Shown here in pieces: positions 26,026 to 34,584 of a stretch of 64,000 nt of DNA (its first letter is position 1; each line of letters starts with the position of its first letter). Where the stretch lies: contig NZ_JBIAOU010000007.1 of the NCBI RefSeq assembly GCF_042879035.1, positions 124,001 through 188,000 of the forward strand, given 5' to 3'. The DNA comes from Rhodococcus_G sp042879035 (GTDB taxonomy: Bacteria; Actinomycetota; Actinomycetes; Mycobacteriales; Mycobacteriaceae). The notes below the pieces were generated by a model, which had not been told where the DNA came from, ran no database searches, and saw only the letters and a program-made list of their open reading frames with translations. The position numbers and the translations under genes are program-made.

Positions 26026-27135
26026 TCAGAAGGTGATGACGCCGCGCAGGTTCCGGCCCTCGCGCATGTCGCGGTAGCCGTCGTTGATCTCGTCGAGCTT
26101 GTAGGTGCGGGTCGCGAGCTCGTCGAGTTCGAGGTCGCCGCTGCGGTACAGGTTCAGCAGTTTCGGGATGTGCAGCCGCGGGTTCGCGCTGCCGAACAGC
26201 GACCCGACGACCCGCTTCTCGGCGAGGACGAGGTCGAGGGCGCTCATCGAGACGGTGTCCTCGGTGGCGCGGTGCAGGTTCGTCACCACCACGGTGCCGC
26301 GCTTGCCGGTCATCGCGAGGCTCGCCGCGATCTGGTCGCCCTCGCCGACGCCGGTGGTGTTGACGACGACGTTGGCGCCGCGTCCGTACGTCAGGTCGGT
26401 GACGAGCGCGAGCGCCTCCGCGCTGGTCGCGACGGCGTGGGTGGCGCCGAGTTCGAGCGCCTTGGTCCGCTTGAACTCGACCGGGTCGACGGCGACGACG
26501 TACTGGGATCCGGCCAGCGCCGCGCCCTGGACGGCGTTGATGCCGATGCCGCCGACCCCGACGACGACCGAGGTGTCGCCGGCCTTGACGCCGCCCGCGA
26601 ACACCGCGGACCCCCACCCGGTGACGACTCCGCAGCCGAGCAGGCACGCCTTGTCCAGGGGGATGTCGTCGTCGATCCTGATGCAGTTGGCCTCGCTGAC
26701 GACGGTGTGCTGGGCGAAGGTGCCGAGCAGGCACATCAGCCCGAGGTCCTGCCCGCGGGCGTGGTGGCGGGCGGTGTGGTCGGAGATCTGGGTGCCGTCA
26801 CCGAGGTACTGGCCGAGTTCGCACAGGTTCTGCATGCCCGCCGAACACGCCGAGCAGCGGCCGCAGGCCGGGATGAACCCGAAGATGACGCGGTCGCCGG
26901 GTGCCAGGTCCTGCACGCCCGGCCCGACCTCGACGACGGTGCCCGCGCCCTCGTGGCCGCCGATCATCGGCAGCGGCCAGGGCAGGTCGCCGGTGAGCAC
27001 GTGTTCGTCCGAGTGGCACAGGCCGCTGCCGCCCAACTCGACCAGCACCTCGCCGTGGCACGGCGGGTCGAGCTCGATCTCCTCCACGCTCCACGGTCCG
27101 CCCCGCTCCCACAAGATCGCCGCCTGGGTCTTCAC
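26026..27135 (-). CDS. NDMA-dependent (mycofactocin-type) alcohol dehydrogenase
   Basis: The 369-residue zinc MDR enzyme has catalytic zinc residues in GLCHSDEH and GGHEGAG, structural zinc Cys in CGRCSACSAGMQNLC, and the NAD motif GVGGIG. Length and ends (KTQAAILWERGGPW) match the NDMA-dependent alcohol dehydrogenases, whose NADH is non-exchangeable and is reoxidised through mycofactocin in vivo. It probably oxidises a primary alcohol, and the aldehyde passes to the next gene product. GTG 27135 follows GGGAG. A dyad-like GTGTTCC...GGACAC (27212-27230) upstream could be the activator site. Confidence 0.9.
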   Translation of the reverse strand: MKTQAAILWERGGPWSVEEIELDPPCHGEVLVELGGSGLCHSDEHVLTGDLPWPLPMIGGHEGAGTVVEVGPGVQDLAPGDRVIFGFIPACGRCSACSAGMQNLCELGQYLGDGTQISDHTARHHARGQDLGLMCLLGTFAQHTVVSEANCIRIDDDIPLDKACLLGCGVVTGWGSAVFAGGVKAGDTSVVVGVGGIGINAVQGAALAGSQYVVAVDPVEFKRTKALELGATHAVATSAEALALVTDLTYGRGANVVVNTTGVGEGDQIAASLAMTGKRGTVVVTNLHRATEDTVSMSALDLVLAEKRVVGSLFGSANPRLHIPKLLNLYRSGDLELDELATRTYKLDEINDGYRDMREGRNLRGVITF

Positions 27136-27309
27136 TCGCCTCTCCCTTCTGTAACGGGCATCACACTCGCCCGTGGTCGGATCGAGCTTCACAGCCGGCG
27201 AGGGGCCGCGGGTGTTCCGTTTGTGGACACGGTCGGAACCGTCCGGGCACCTCCCGCGTCCAACCCGGAGACGACAATCACCCGACGCGCCCCGAGGAGG
27301 CCGACGCCC

Positions 27310-27618
27310 ATGCCCGGACACGTGTTCGTCTCGCCCGACGCCCTGAACGCCGCGGCCACCCAGCTCGAGGCCCTGGCCGGCCGCCTGCAGGCCACCGTGG
27401 GGGCCAACGGTCCCGCGCTGCACATGGCGCCGGCCGGCACCGAGGAGGTGTCGGTGCAGGCCGCGGCGTACTTCAACGGTGTCGCCGACAGCTTCCTGTC
27501 CGCGGCGGCGGCGGGGGTCGCCGAACTCGTCGACGCCGCCGCGGTGCTGCGCGCCCAGGCCGCGGAGTACGCGGCGCTCGACGACGGATTCGGCGCCGCG
27601 CTCGGCGCAGGTATGTGA
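27310..27618 (+). CDS. PE-family type VII secretion substrate
   Basis: This 102-residue, Ala-rich, two-helix protein matches the PE domain (FVSPDALNAAATQLEALAG, then EEVSVQAAAYFNGVADSF). It ends in a YxxxD secretion signal (Y87-A-A-L-D91). PE proteins pair with PPE partners and leave through an ESX system. GAGGAGG (27294-27300) precedes the ATG. It is the first gene of a three-gene operon, divergent from the alcohol dehydrogenase. Confidence 0.82.
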   Translation: MPGHVFVSPDALNAAATQLEALAGRLQATVGANGPALHMAPAGTEEVSVQAAAYFNGVADSFLSAAAAGVAELVDAAAVLRAQAAEYAALDDGFGAALGAGM

Positions 27619-27649
27619 CCGGAACCGACACGACCGAAGGAGCTCGACC

Positions 27650-28852
27650 ATGACCGTGGGATTCACCGGCGTCATCTGGTTTCCGCGGGGCGCCACCTGG
27701 AACTCGACCGCCCTGAACGCCGGTGTCGGGCCGGTCGGGTTCTCGGCCGCGAGCGCGGCGTGGACCGCGATCGCGGCGGGTCTGGCCGACGCCACCGCCG
27801 CCGTCACGAAGGTGACGGCCGACCTGGCGGCCGGGTGGGAAGGCGTCGCGTCCGACGCCGCGCTGGCGAAACTGGCCCCGTTCCAGGTGTGGACGCAGCG
27901 GGCGACCGCGACGGCCACCACGACCGCGGCGAAGGCGGCCGCCGAGGCCGCGGCGCACACCGTCGCGCGGACCGCAATGCCGAGCGCAGCGGAGATCGCC
28001 GCGGTCAAGGCCTCGAAGGTGGCGGCACACACGGTGGGCGGCTCGCTGGCGGGTGTGGGGGCGGTCGCCGAGGCCGCGGACCGCGCGCTCGACGTGCGGG
28101 CCGCGCTGGTGATGGAGGCGTACGAGTCGGCGTCGAGCATCGTCGCGGTACCACAGCACTTCACGGCTCCACCACCGTTGGCGAGCGGCGGCGCGGCGCC
28201 GACGACGCCCCCGCCGCCCGTGCCGCCGGGCAGGGGCCTGCTCGACTTCGCCGTCCACCCCGCGCAGGCCGCGCACGCCGCGCTCGGTGCGGTGCTCGCC
28301 GGGGCTCAGGACCCGACGGTGGTCGCGGCGGCGTCGCAGGCGGGCACGCTCGCCGGGACCGGGGTCACGGCGGTCGCGGGCACGGCGGCGATGCTTTCCC
28401 CGGCGGCGTCGGCGTTGAGGGAGCACGTGCTCGGCGGCGGCGCTGTGCTCGGCGCGGATCCGGTGGCGGGTGCGCGTGACGTGCGGGTGCCGGGCGGCGG
28501 GGCCGCGTCCGGGCGGGCGGTGGTCGGTGCCGCGGGGTACGGCGCAGCCGGGGCGTCCGGGCCCGCACGCGTCACCCTGCCCGACGGATGGGGCGGCATC
28601 CCGGGCGGCGGCGCGGCGTCCGGCGGGCGCGGCGCCCCGGTCGACGGCCTCCCGTCGGGTGCGGAACCGGCCGCGGCCGAGCCGGGCGCACGGACCACAC
28701 CGGCCGGCGGGGCACCGATGGCGGCCGGTCGCGGACCGGACACCGACGAGGACGAACACCGAACTCCCGGCTACCTGCGAAAATTCGAGCACTTCGAGGA
28801 CGGACGCGTCGTGATCCCGTCCGTCATCGGCGCCGATCCGGCGGACCGATGA
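27650..28852 (+). CDS. PPE-family type VII secretion substrate
   Basis: The 400-residue protein starts with a PPE-like helical domain of about 165 residues, including ASAAWTAIAAGLADA and WEGVASDAALAKLAPFQVW. The Pro-Pro-Glu itself is replaced by WFPRG. A low-complexity Ala/Gly/Pro region runs from about 180 to 370 and a short conserved-looking tail (PGYLRKFEHFEDGRVVIPSVIG) ends it. GAAGGAG lies just before the ATG. It probably forms a heterodimer with the PE protein 31 bases upstream. The export system itself is not in the window. Confidence 0.8.
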   Translation: MTVGFTGVIWFPRGATWNSTALNAGVGPVGFSAASAAWTAIAAGLADATAAVTKVTADLAAGWEGVASDAALAKLAPFQVWTQRATATATTTAAKAAAEAAAHTVARTAMPSAAEIAAVKASKVAAHTVGGSLAGVGAVAEAADRALDVRAALVMEAYESASSIVAVPQHFTAPPPLASGGAAPTTPPPPVPPGRGLLDFAVHPAQAAHAALGAVLAGAQDPTVVAAASQAGTLAGTGVTAVAGTAAMLSPAASALREHVLGGGAVLGADPVAGARDVRVPGGGAASGRAVVGAAGYGAAGASGPARVTLPDGWGGIPGGGAASGGRGAPVDGLPSGAEPAAAEPGARTTPAGGAPMAAGRGPDTDEDEHRTPGYLRKFEHFEDGRVVIPSVIGADPADR

Positions 28853-29643
28853 CCGCGCCCGAGGGCCACCGCCTGCAGGGGGTTCCGCTGAGCGCGGACG
28901 AGCTGGATCTGCTGATGCATCTGATGTCGGTCGACGAGCTGCCGGTGGTGCTGGCCGCGAGCCCACGGTTCGATTCCGCGGATGCCCGCGATATCGCGTT
29001 CGACCGGGCGCGGGCGTCGCTCGGTGCCCGCGGCCTCCTGCCCGGCGGCCACCCGCGCCCCGACCTCGCCGACCGACTGTCCGTGCTGGCGCGGCCGGCC
29101 GTCGAACTGGCACTGCGCTGGTACACCGGATCGGGCGCCGTGTCCCGCATGTGCCTGGCGCACACGCCCGGCACCACGGTGGTCGCGCTGCGCGGCCCGG
29201 GCACGTACACGCTCACCGAGGTCGACCGGGCGGATCCCCATCTGGTGTCGGACGTGCTCGGCCCCGGAACCGGGACCGACGTCGGAACGGTCCGCGCACC
29301 CACCACGTCACTGGTCGAGGCGCTGACCGACTGCACGGATCCGGCCGCGACGGCGCGGCGCCTGCGGGCGTTGGGCGTCGGTGACGCGGACGCCGACCGG
29401 CTCGCGTACGCCCTGTCCCGCTGCCACGCCCACGCCGAGATCGTCGCAATCACGCACGGCGACGGGATCAGTCGGACCCACGGGCCGGTGACGGTGTTCG
29501 ACACCCCCGAGGGCCGGATCGTGGGGACGTCGAGCGTCGCCCCCGACGGCGCCCGGTGGTCCACGCTCGGTCCCGGCGGGGACGCGCGCGTCCGGCAGGC
29601 GGTGCGGGAGTTGCTGGCGGCCACCGGGATCGCACCGCACTGA
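28849..29643 (+). CDS. EspG-like ESX chaperone
   Basis: The 264-residue protein resembles EspG, the cytosolic chaperone that binds the tip of the PPE protein before export (LSADELDLLMHLM, LPVVLAASP, RPAVELALRWYTG). The ATG overlaps the PPE stop codon (ATGA), so chaperone and client are co-translated. In mycobacteria EspG sits inside ESX loci. Here it travels alone with its PE/PPE clients. Confidence 0.78.
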   Translation: MTAPEGHRLQGVPLSADELDLLMHLMSVDELPVVLAASPRFDSADARDIAFDRARASLGARGLLPGGHPRPDLADRLSVLARPAVELALRWYTGSGAVSRMCLAHTPGTTVVALRGPGTYTLTEVDRADPHLVSDVLGPGTGTDVGTVRAPTTSLVEALTDCTDPAATARRLRALGVGDADADRLAYALSRCHAHAEIVAITHGDGISRTHGPVTVFDTPEGRIVGTSSVAPDGARWSTLGPGGDARVRQAVRELLAATGIAPH

Positions 29644-29697
29644 CCGCCCGGTACCCTGTCCAGTGACATTCTGGCGAGCGAGACGTTTGGTAGGGCA

Positions 29698-30333
29698 ATG
29701 GGTAATCCCGTCGACGAACCGGTTGACGACGAGATCGGCATCGACTGGCGTCGGCTCGAGGACGTGGAGCTCACCCCGATCCTGGCCGCGTCACTCGACG
29801 CGTTCTACGAGTTGGGTTACCACGGAACGACCGTGCGCGAAGTGGCCCGCCGCGTCGGCGTGACCGTGCCCGCGCTGTACTACCACCACGACAGCAAGGA
29901 AGGGCTGCTGATCGCGCTGCTCGAGCTGTCCACGGCGGACGTCCTCACACGGGCGAACGCCGCGGACCGCGACGGCGGCGACGATCCGCTCCGGCGGCTC
30001 GCGAACGTCATCGAGGCGATCGTCCTGCGGATGACGAACCGCGCCCGCCTCGCGTCGCTCGAGGGCGAGGTGCGGTACCTGAGCGACGAGAACCGGCAGC
30101 GTTACCGGGCGGTGCGCAAGGGCGTCGAGGAGGTCGTCCTGCGGGTCGTCCAGGCCGGCGCGGCGAGCGGGGACTTCACGGTCGAGGACCCCGCCGAGAC
30201 CACCCGCGCCCTGCTCGGCATGTGCCAGTCCATCCCGCGCTGGTACCACGCGGAGGGCACCCTCTCGCCGGAGGAGGTCGCGGCGAAGTACGTCGCCATC
30301 GCCATGAAAACCGTTGGGGTCCAGCCGAAGTAA
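29698..30333 (+). CDS. TetR regulator (KstR2-like), first paralog
   Basis: The 211-residue TetR has the helix-turn-helix GYHGTTVREVARRVGVTVPA followed by LYYHHDSKEGLL. A C-terminal domain (ALLGMCQSIPRWYH) is typical of regulators of CoA-thioester catabolism. It is a close paralog of the TetR at 35372 (LARRVGVTVPALYYHH in common). It stands upstream of, and convergent with, an enoyl-CoA hydratase. The ligand is probably an acyl-CoA, by family analogy. Confidence 0.85.
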   Translation: MGNPVDEPVDDEIGIDWRRLEDVELTPILAASLDAFYELGYHGTTVREVARRVGVTVPALYYHHDSKEGLLIALLELSTADVLTRANAADRDGGDDPLRRLANVIEAIVLRMTNRARLASLEGEVRYLSDENRQRYRAVRKGVEEVVLRVVQAGAASGDFTVEDPAETTRALLGMCQSIPRWYHAEGTLSPEEVAAKYVAIAMKTVGVQPK

Positions 30334-30353
30334 CCCGGCCTCCCCCCCTTTTC

Positions 30354-30404
30354 GGCTGAAGGTGGCCTTCGTGCGGTCTGACCGCACGAAGGTCACATTC
30401 AGCC
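30354..30404. repeat. 51-base palindromic repeat, copy 3
   Basis: Arms of 23 bases around the loop TCTGA carry two mismatches in the right arm. Flanking CCTCCCCCC and GGGAGGGTGGGG can extend the pairing. It lies between the convergent tetR and enoyl-CoA hydratase genes. Confidence 0.87.
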
Positions 30405-30405
30405 G

Positions 30406-30457
30406 CGGGAGGGTGGGGCGGGCGTCAGGCTCGGGAGGGTGGGGCGGGTGTCAGGCT
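30406..30457. repeat. Tandem duplication of 26 bases with G-quadruplex motif
   Basis: Two adjacent 26-base units differ at one base. Each contains GGGAGGGTGGGGCGGG, a full four-tract quadruplex motif on the plus strand, and GTCAGGCT. The second unit supplies the stop codon of the convergent hydratase gene (30451-30453), and the first is a duplicate just beyond it. Confidence 0.85.
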
Positions 30458-31239
30458 CGGCCGAACTGCGCGGAGCGCTTCTCGAGGAACGCCGCGACGC
30501 CTTCCGCGAAGTCGGCGGAGGCGAGCAGTTCGAGCTGGCCGGCGCGCTCGCGGGCGAACGCCGGGTCGAGCTGGCCGAGAGTCGCGTCGTTGATCGCGGA
30601 CTTGGTGGCGGCGAAGGCATCCGACGGTCCGGCGGCGAGGCGACCGACCAGCGCGGCGACCTCGTCGGCGAAGGCGTCGTCGGCGTGGACCTGCGCGATC
30701 AGACCGGCCGCGAGCGCCTCGGTGGCGGGCAGGCGCTCGGCGAGCAGTGCCATCTTCAGTGCGCGGGCGCGGCCGATCGACGCGGCGACCAGTGCGGTCG
30801 CCCCACCGTCCGGCATCAGCCCGACCTTGGTGAACGCGAGCAGGAAGTAGCTCGATTCGGTGGCGACCGTGAGGTCCGCACCGAGCGCGAGGGAGACGCC
30901 GACGCCGGCGGCCGGTCCGTTGACGGCGGCGATCACCGGACGCGGGAACGCGCGCATGGTTCCGACGAGGCGGTTGGCGGCGTCGATGGTGGACGCGTCC
31001 GCGGGTCCGGTCGACTCTGCCTTCTCCTTGCTCGCGGACAGGTCTGCGCCGGTGCAGAAGGCCCGGCCGGTGCCGGACAGCACGGCCACGCGGACCGCGC
31101 GGTCCCCGGCGTGCTTGTCGAGGGCCTCCGCGACCGAGTCGAGGGTCTCGGTCGTCACCGCGTTGAGCCGCTCGGGGCGGTTGAGGGTGATGCGCAGGAC
31201 GCCGTCGGTCAGGTCGACGAGAACGTCGTGGTTGCTCAT
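30451..31239 (-). CDS. Enoyl-CoA hydratase/isomerase (crotonase)
   Basis: This 262-residue crotonase has the oxyanion-hole segments GRAFCTGADLS and NGPAAGVGVSLAL. The second catalytic Glu position reads MPDGG, as in PaaG-like isomerase/hydratases rather than classic FadB hydratases. It lies 19 bases downstream of a quinone-oxidoreductase-like gene on the same strand. It probably acts in breakdown of a branched, cyclic or aromatic acyl-CoA. An AAGGA box precedes the ATG. Confidence 0.88.
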   Translation of the reverse strand: MSNHDVLVDLTDGVLRITLNRPERLNAVTTETLDSVAEALDKHAGDRAVRVAVLSGTGRAFCTGADLSASKEKAESTGPADASTIDAANRLVGTMRAFPRPVIAAVNGPAAGVGVSLALGADLTVATESSYFLLAFTKVGLMPDGGATALVAASIGRARALKMALLAERLPATEALAAGLIAQVHADDAFADEVAALVGRLAAGPSDAFAATKSAINDATLGQLDPAFARERAGQLELLASADFAEGVAAFLEKRSAQFGRA

Positions 31240-31258
31240 GATTGTCCTTCTCCAGGTG

Positions 31259-32227
31259 TCAGGGGCGGAACGTGAGGGCCACTTTTCCTGTGGCGCTCCG
31301 GGATTCGAGGCTGCGCAGGGCGTCGGCCGCCTGCTCCAGCGGGTACGAGGTGGGCTCGGCGACCTGCAGGGCGCCGGACGTGAGCAGCGGTTCGAGCTCG
31401 GCCCACTGCCGCGCGGGGTAACCGGGGTTCTCGCGGACGAACTCGCCCCACCCGGCGCCGACCACCGAGATGTTCTCGAGCAGAAGACGATTGACCTTGA
31501 CGGTCGGGATCTCACCGCCGGTGAACCCGAGGACGACGTGCCGGCCACCCGAGGCGAGGCTGCGCAGACTGTCGAGGAACCGGTCACCGCCGACCGGATC
31601 GAGGACGATGTCGACGCCGCGGCCGCCCGTCAGGCCCGCGACGGCGTCCTTGAACCCGGCGGCGAGGACGGTGTGGGTGGCGCGGTTGGCCTTGGCGACC
31701 GCCGCCTTCTCCTCGGTGCTGACCACTGCGACGGTCTCGAGGCCGAGCGCCGCCGCGACCTGCAGCGATGCGGTCCCGAGGCCACCGGCGGCGCCGTGTA
31801 CGAGCACGGTCTCGCCGGCGCGGTACCGGGCCCGCTCCGTGAGCGCGAAGTGGGCGGTGAGGTAGTTCATCAGGAAGCCGGCGCCCGCGGCCAGGGTGAC
31901 CGTGTCGGGCAGCGCGAACACGGTCGACGCAGGCACCGTGACGGTCTGCTGCCACGAGCCGCCGAGTGCCAGGACCGCCACCCGGTCACCGGCCCGGAAA
32001 CCGCTGTCGGCGGGCGCTTCCCGGACGATGCCCGCGCCCTCGACGCCGGGCACGAAGGGCGTCGGGCGGACGACCTGGTAGCAACCGGAGGTCTGCAGCA
32101 GGTCGGGGAAGGAGACGCCCGCCGCCTCCAGGTCGACGACCACCGCGCCGGCCGGATCCGGCTCGGGGATGTCCACCGCCCGCACACCGTCCGGTCCGAT
32201 CGCTTCGACCACCTGCACTGCCCGCAT
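31259..32227 (-). CDS. Zinc-free MDR oxidoreductase (quinone oxidoreductase/enoyl reductase-like)
   Basis: This 322-residue medium-chain dehydrogenase/reductase carries no zinc-ligand set. It has PGVEGAGIV, the NADPH motif HGAAGGLGTAS and DPVGGD, the pattern of quinone oxidoreductase and acyl-CoA reductase subfamilies. ATG 32227 follows GGGGAG. It is divergent from the hydratase-thiolase operon, and two similar dyads lie in the shared gap, so both sides are probably controlled together. Confidence 0.85.
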   Translation of the reverse strand: MRAVQVVEAIGPDGVRAVDIPEPDPAGAVVVDLEAAGVSFPDLLQTSGCYQVVRPTPFVPGVEGAGIVREAPADSGFRAGDRVAVLALGGSWQQTVTVPASTVFALPDTVTLAAGAGFLMNYLTAHFALTERARYRAGETVLVHGAAGGLGTASLQVAAALGLETVAVVSTEEKAAVAKANRATHTVLAAGFKDAVAGLTGGRGVDIVLDPVGGDRFLDSLRSLASGGRHVVLGFTGGEIPTVKVNRLLLENISVVGAGWGEFVRENPGYPARQWAELEPLLTSGALQVAEPTSYPLEQAADALRSLESRSATGKVALTFRP

Positions 32228-32291
32228 GCCGTCTCCCCGTGTCGCTGGGTGGCCGCACGTCGCGACCGGATTCATCAGTACCAGACCGCCC

Positions 32292-32305
32292 TGAACGGTC
32301 GCTAG
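32292..32305. promoter_or_regulatory. TTAGCGATCGYTAR-type operator, weaker site
   Basis: On the minus strand CTAGCGACCGTTCA matches 11 of 14 bases of the site at 32350. It lies 65 bases from the start of the oxidoreductase gene, on its promoter side of the divergent gap. Confidence 0.5.
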
Positions 32306-32349
32306 CTAAAACAATCGTTGACCCTGGCCCGGACGCCGTGATAAGCATC

Positions 32350-32363
32350 TTAGCGATCGTTAA
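32350..32363. promoter_or_regulatory. TTAGCGATCGTTAA operator
   Basis: This near-perfect palindrome is 57 bases before the hydratase-thiolase operon. A close copy, TTAGCGATCGCTAG, lies before the flavin oxidoreductase gene at 40136. The likely binder is the TetR encoded at 35372 inside the operon, or its paralog at 29698. Confidence 0.65.
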
Positions 32364-32419
32364 ATAATCACGACGATCACGCACGATGTGCAGTCACCCC
32401 GATACCCGAGGAGCACCCC

Positions 32420-33223
32420 ATGGCCGACGAGTCGACCACCGCGCCCGAGCCGGCCGCGCTGTACGAGCGCCGCGGCAACGCCGCGCTCATCACCCTGAAC
32501 CGCCCGCGCGCGATGAACGCGGTCAACAGCGAGCTGTCCACGGCGGTCGGCAACTTCCTCGAGCAGGCCGACGCCGACGACGAGGTGCGGGTCATCGTGA
32601 TCACCGGCTCCGGTCGCGCGTTCTGCGCGGGCGCCGATCTCAAGGCGCTCGGCTCCGGCCAGTCCCTCTTCGCGGACGGTCACCCGGAGTGGGGCTTCGC
32701 CGGCTTCGCCCAGCACTGGGTGAACAAGCCGACCATCGCGGCGGTCAACGGCTTCGCCCTGGGTGGCGGCACCGAACTGGTCCTCGCCGCCGACCTCGCG
32801 GTCGTCGACGAGAACGCCCAGCTGGGCCTGCCCGAAGTCAAGCGCGGCCTGTTCGCCGCGGCCGGCGGTGTCATCCGTCTGCAGCAGCAGATCCCGAAGA
32901 AGGTCGCCCTCGAGCTCGCGCTGACCGGTGAACCGATCAGCGCCGCGGAAGGCAAGGAGCTCGGCCTGGTCAACCGCGTCGCCCCCGCGGGCACCGCACT
33001 CGAGGTCGCCCTCGAACTGGCCGAGAAGATCGCGGTCAACGCGCCGCTGTCGGTGCGTGAGTCGAAGGCGATGATCCACCGCACCGCGACCGGCGCCGAC
33101 TGGGAGCCCGGCGTCTGGGACGCCAACAACAAGTCGATGGCCGTCGTCTTCACCAGCGAGGACGCGAAGGAAGGTCCCGCCGCGTTCGCCCAGAAGCGCG
33201 AGCCGGTCTGGAAGGGTCGCTGA
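32420..33223 (+). CDS. Enoyl-CoA hydratase
   Basis: This 267-residue crotonase keeps both catalytic Glu positions (GGGTELVL and LGLPEVKRG) and the oxyanion segments SGRAFCAGADLK and NGFALGGG. It is the first gene of a seven-gene operon, followed by thiolase and hydroxyacyl-CoA dehydrogenase, a full beta-oxidation set. It is strikingly similar to the hydratase at 45808 (NGFALGGGTE, SEDAKEGP), so the two probably arose by duplication. Confidence 0.9.
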   Translation: MADESTTAPEPAALYERRGNAALITLNRPRAMNAVNSELSTAVGNFLEQADADDEVRVIVITGSGRAFCAGADLKALGSGQSLFADGHPEWGFAGFAQHWVNKPTIAAVNGFALGGGTELVLAADLAVVDENAQLGLPEVKRGLFAAAGGVIRLQQQIPKKVALELALTGEPISAAEGKELGLVNRVAPAGTALEVALELAEKIAVNAPLSVRESKAMIHRTATGADWEPGVWDANNKSMAVVFTSEDAKEGPAAFAQKREPVWKGR

Positions 33224-33335
33224 CACCTCCACCGCTTCACCGACCCCACCGATCTCGGTCCGGTGCCGTGTCCACCCCTCCCCGGCATCGGCCGCCCAAC
33301 CCGATCACCTCGAACGTTCCCGGAAGGAACTCACC

Positions 33336-34529
33336 ATGACCAACGCAGTCATCGTCGACGCCGTCCGCCTCGCGTCCGGCAAGGGCAAGATGGGCGGCGC
33401 CCTCTCGGGCACCCACCCGGTCGAGCTGCTCGCCACCGTCCTGCGCTCCATCGTCTCGCGTAACAACCTCGACCCGGCACAGGTCGACGACGTGATCGGC
33501 GGCTGTGTCGCCCAGGTCGGTGAGCAGTCGCTGAACATCTCGCGCACCGCGCTGCTGTCGGCCGGCTTCCCGGACTCGGTGCCCGCCACCACCATCGACC
33601 GCCAGTGTGGCTCCAGCCAGCAGGCCGCGCACTTCGCCGCGCAGGGCATCATCGCCGGCGCGTACGACATCGTCATCGCCTGCGGTGTCGAGTCGATGAG
33701 CCGGATCCCTATGGGCACCGCGACCCTCGGCAAGGACACCGCGGGCCCGGGCATCGCCGCCCGCTACCCGGAGGGCCTGGTCAACCAGGGCATCTCCGCC
33801 GAGCTGATCGCCGCGAAGTGGAAGCTGGACCGCGACACCCTCGACGCCTACTCCGCGCAGTCGCACCAGCGCGCCGCTGCGGCGATCGCCGCCGGTGCCT
33901 TCGACAACGAGATCGTCCCGATCGACGTCACCAACGCCGCCGGCGAGACGGTCACCCACCTCGTCGACGAGACCGTCCGCGCCGCCACCACCGCCGAGGG
34001 CCTCGCCGGCCTGAAGTCGTCCTTCCACACCGACGGCTACGCGGCCCGCTTCCCCGAGGCGGGCTGGCACATCACCCCGGGCAACTCGTCGCCGCTGACC
34101 GACGGCGCGTCCGCGGTCCTGATCATGAGCGAGGAGGCCGCCAACAAGCTGGGACTGACGCCGCGGGCGCGGTTCCACTCGTTCTCCGTCGCCGGCGACG
34201 ACCCGGTCTTCATGCTGACCGCCCCGATCCCGGCCACCCACAAGGTGCTCGCGCGCGCCGGCCTGAGCATCGAGGACATCGACGCGTACGAGGTCAACGA
34301 GGCGTTCGCGCCGGTGCCCCTGGCGTGGGCGCACGAGTTCAACGCCGATCCCGCGAAGCTGAACCCGCGCGGCGGCGCGATCGCCCTCGGCCACGCCCTC
34401 GGTTCCTCCGGCACCCGCCTGCTGACCACCCTGGTCAACCACCTCGAGGCCACCGGCGGCCGCTACGGCCTGCAGACCATGTGCGAGGGCGCGGGAATGG
34501 CCAACGCCACCATCATCGAACGCATCTGA
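33336..34529 (+). CDS. Acetyl-CoA C-acyltransferase (thiolase)
   Basis: This 397-residue degradative thiolase has the nucleophilic Cys in DRQCGSSQQA, the His motif GHALGSSGTR and the C-terminal Cys in CEGAGMANA. It cleaves 3-ketoacyl-CoA with CoA, the last step of the beta-oxidation set encoded on either side. GGAAGGAAC lies just before the ATG. Confidence 0.93.
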   Translation: MTNAVIVDAVRLASGKGKMGGALSGTHPVELLATVLRSIVSRNNLDPAQVDDVIGGCVAQVGEQSLNISRTALLSAGFPDSVPATTIDRQCGSSQQAAHFAAQGIIAGAYDIVIACGVESMSRIPMGTATLGKDTAGPGIAARYPEGLVNQGISAELIAAKWKLDRDTLDAYSAQSHQRAAAAIAAGAFDNEIVPIDVTNAAGETVTHLVDETVRAATTAEGLAGLKSSFHTDGYAARFPEAGWHITPGNSSPLTDGASAVLIMSEEAANKLGLTPRARFHSFSVAGDDPVFMLTAPIPATHKVLARAGLSIEDIDAYEVNEAFAPVPLAWAHEFNADPAKLNPRGGAIALGHALGSSGTRLLTTLVNHLEATGGRYGLQTMCEGAGMANATIIERI

Positions 34530-34584
34530 CGTACCCTCGCTGCGCGAAAACATCTCTGCACCAAACTGATCCGAAAGGAACCTC

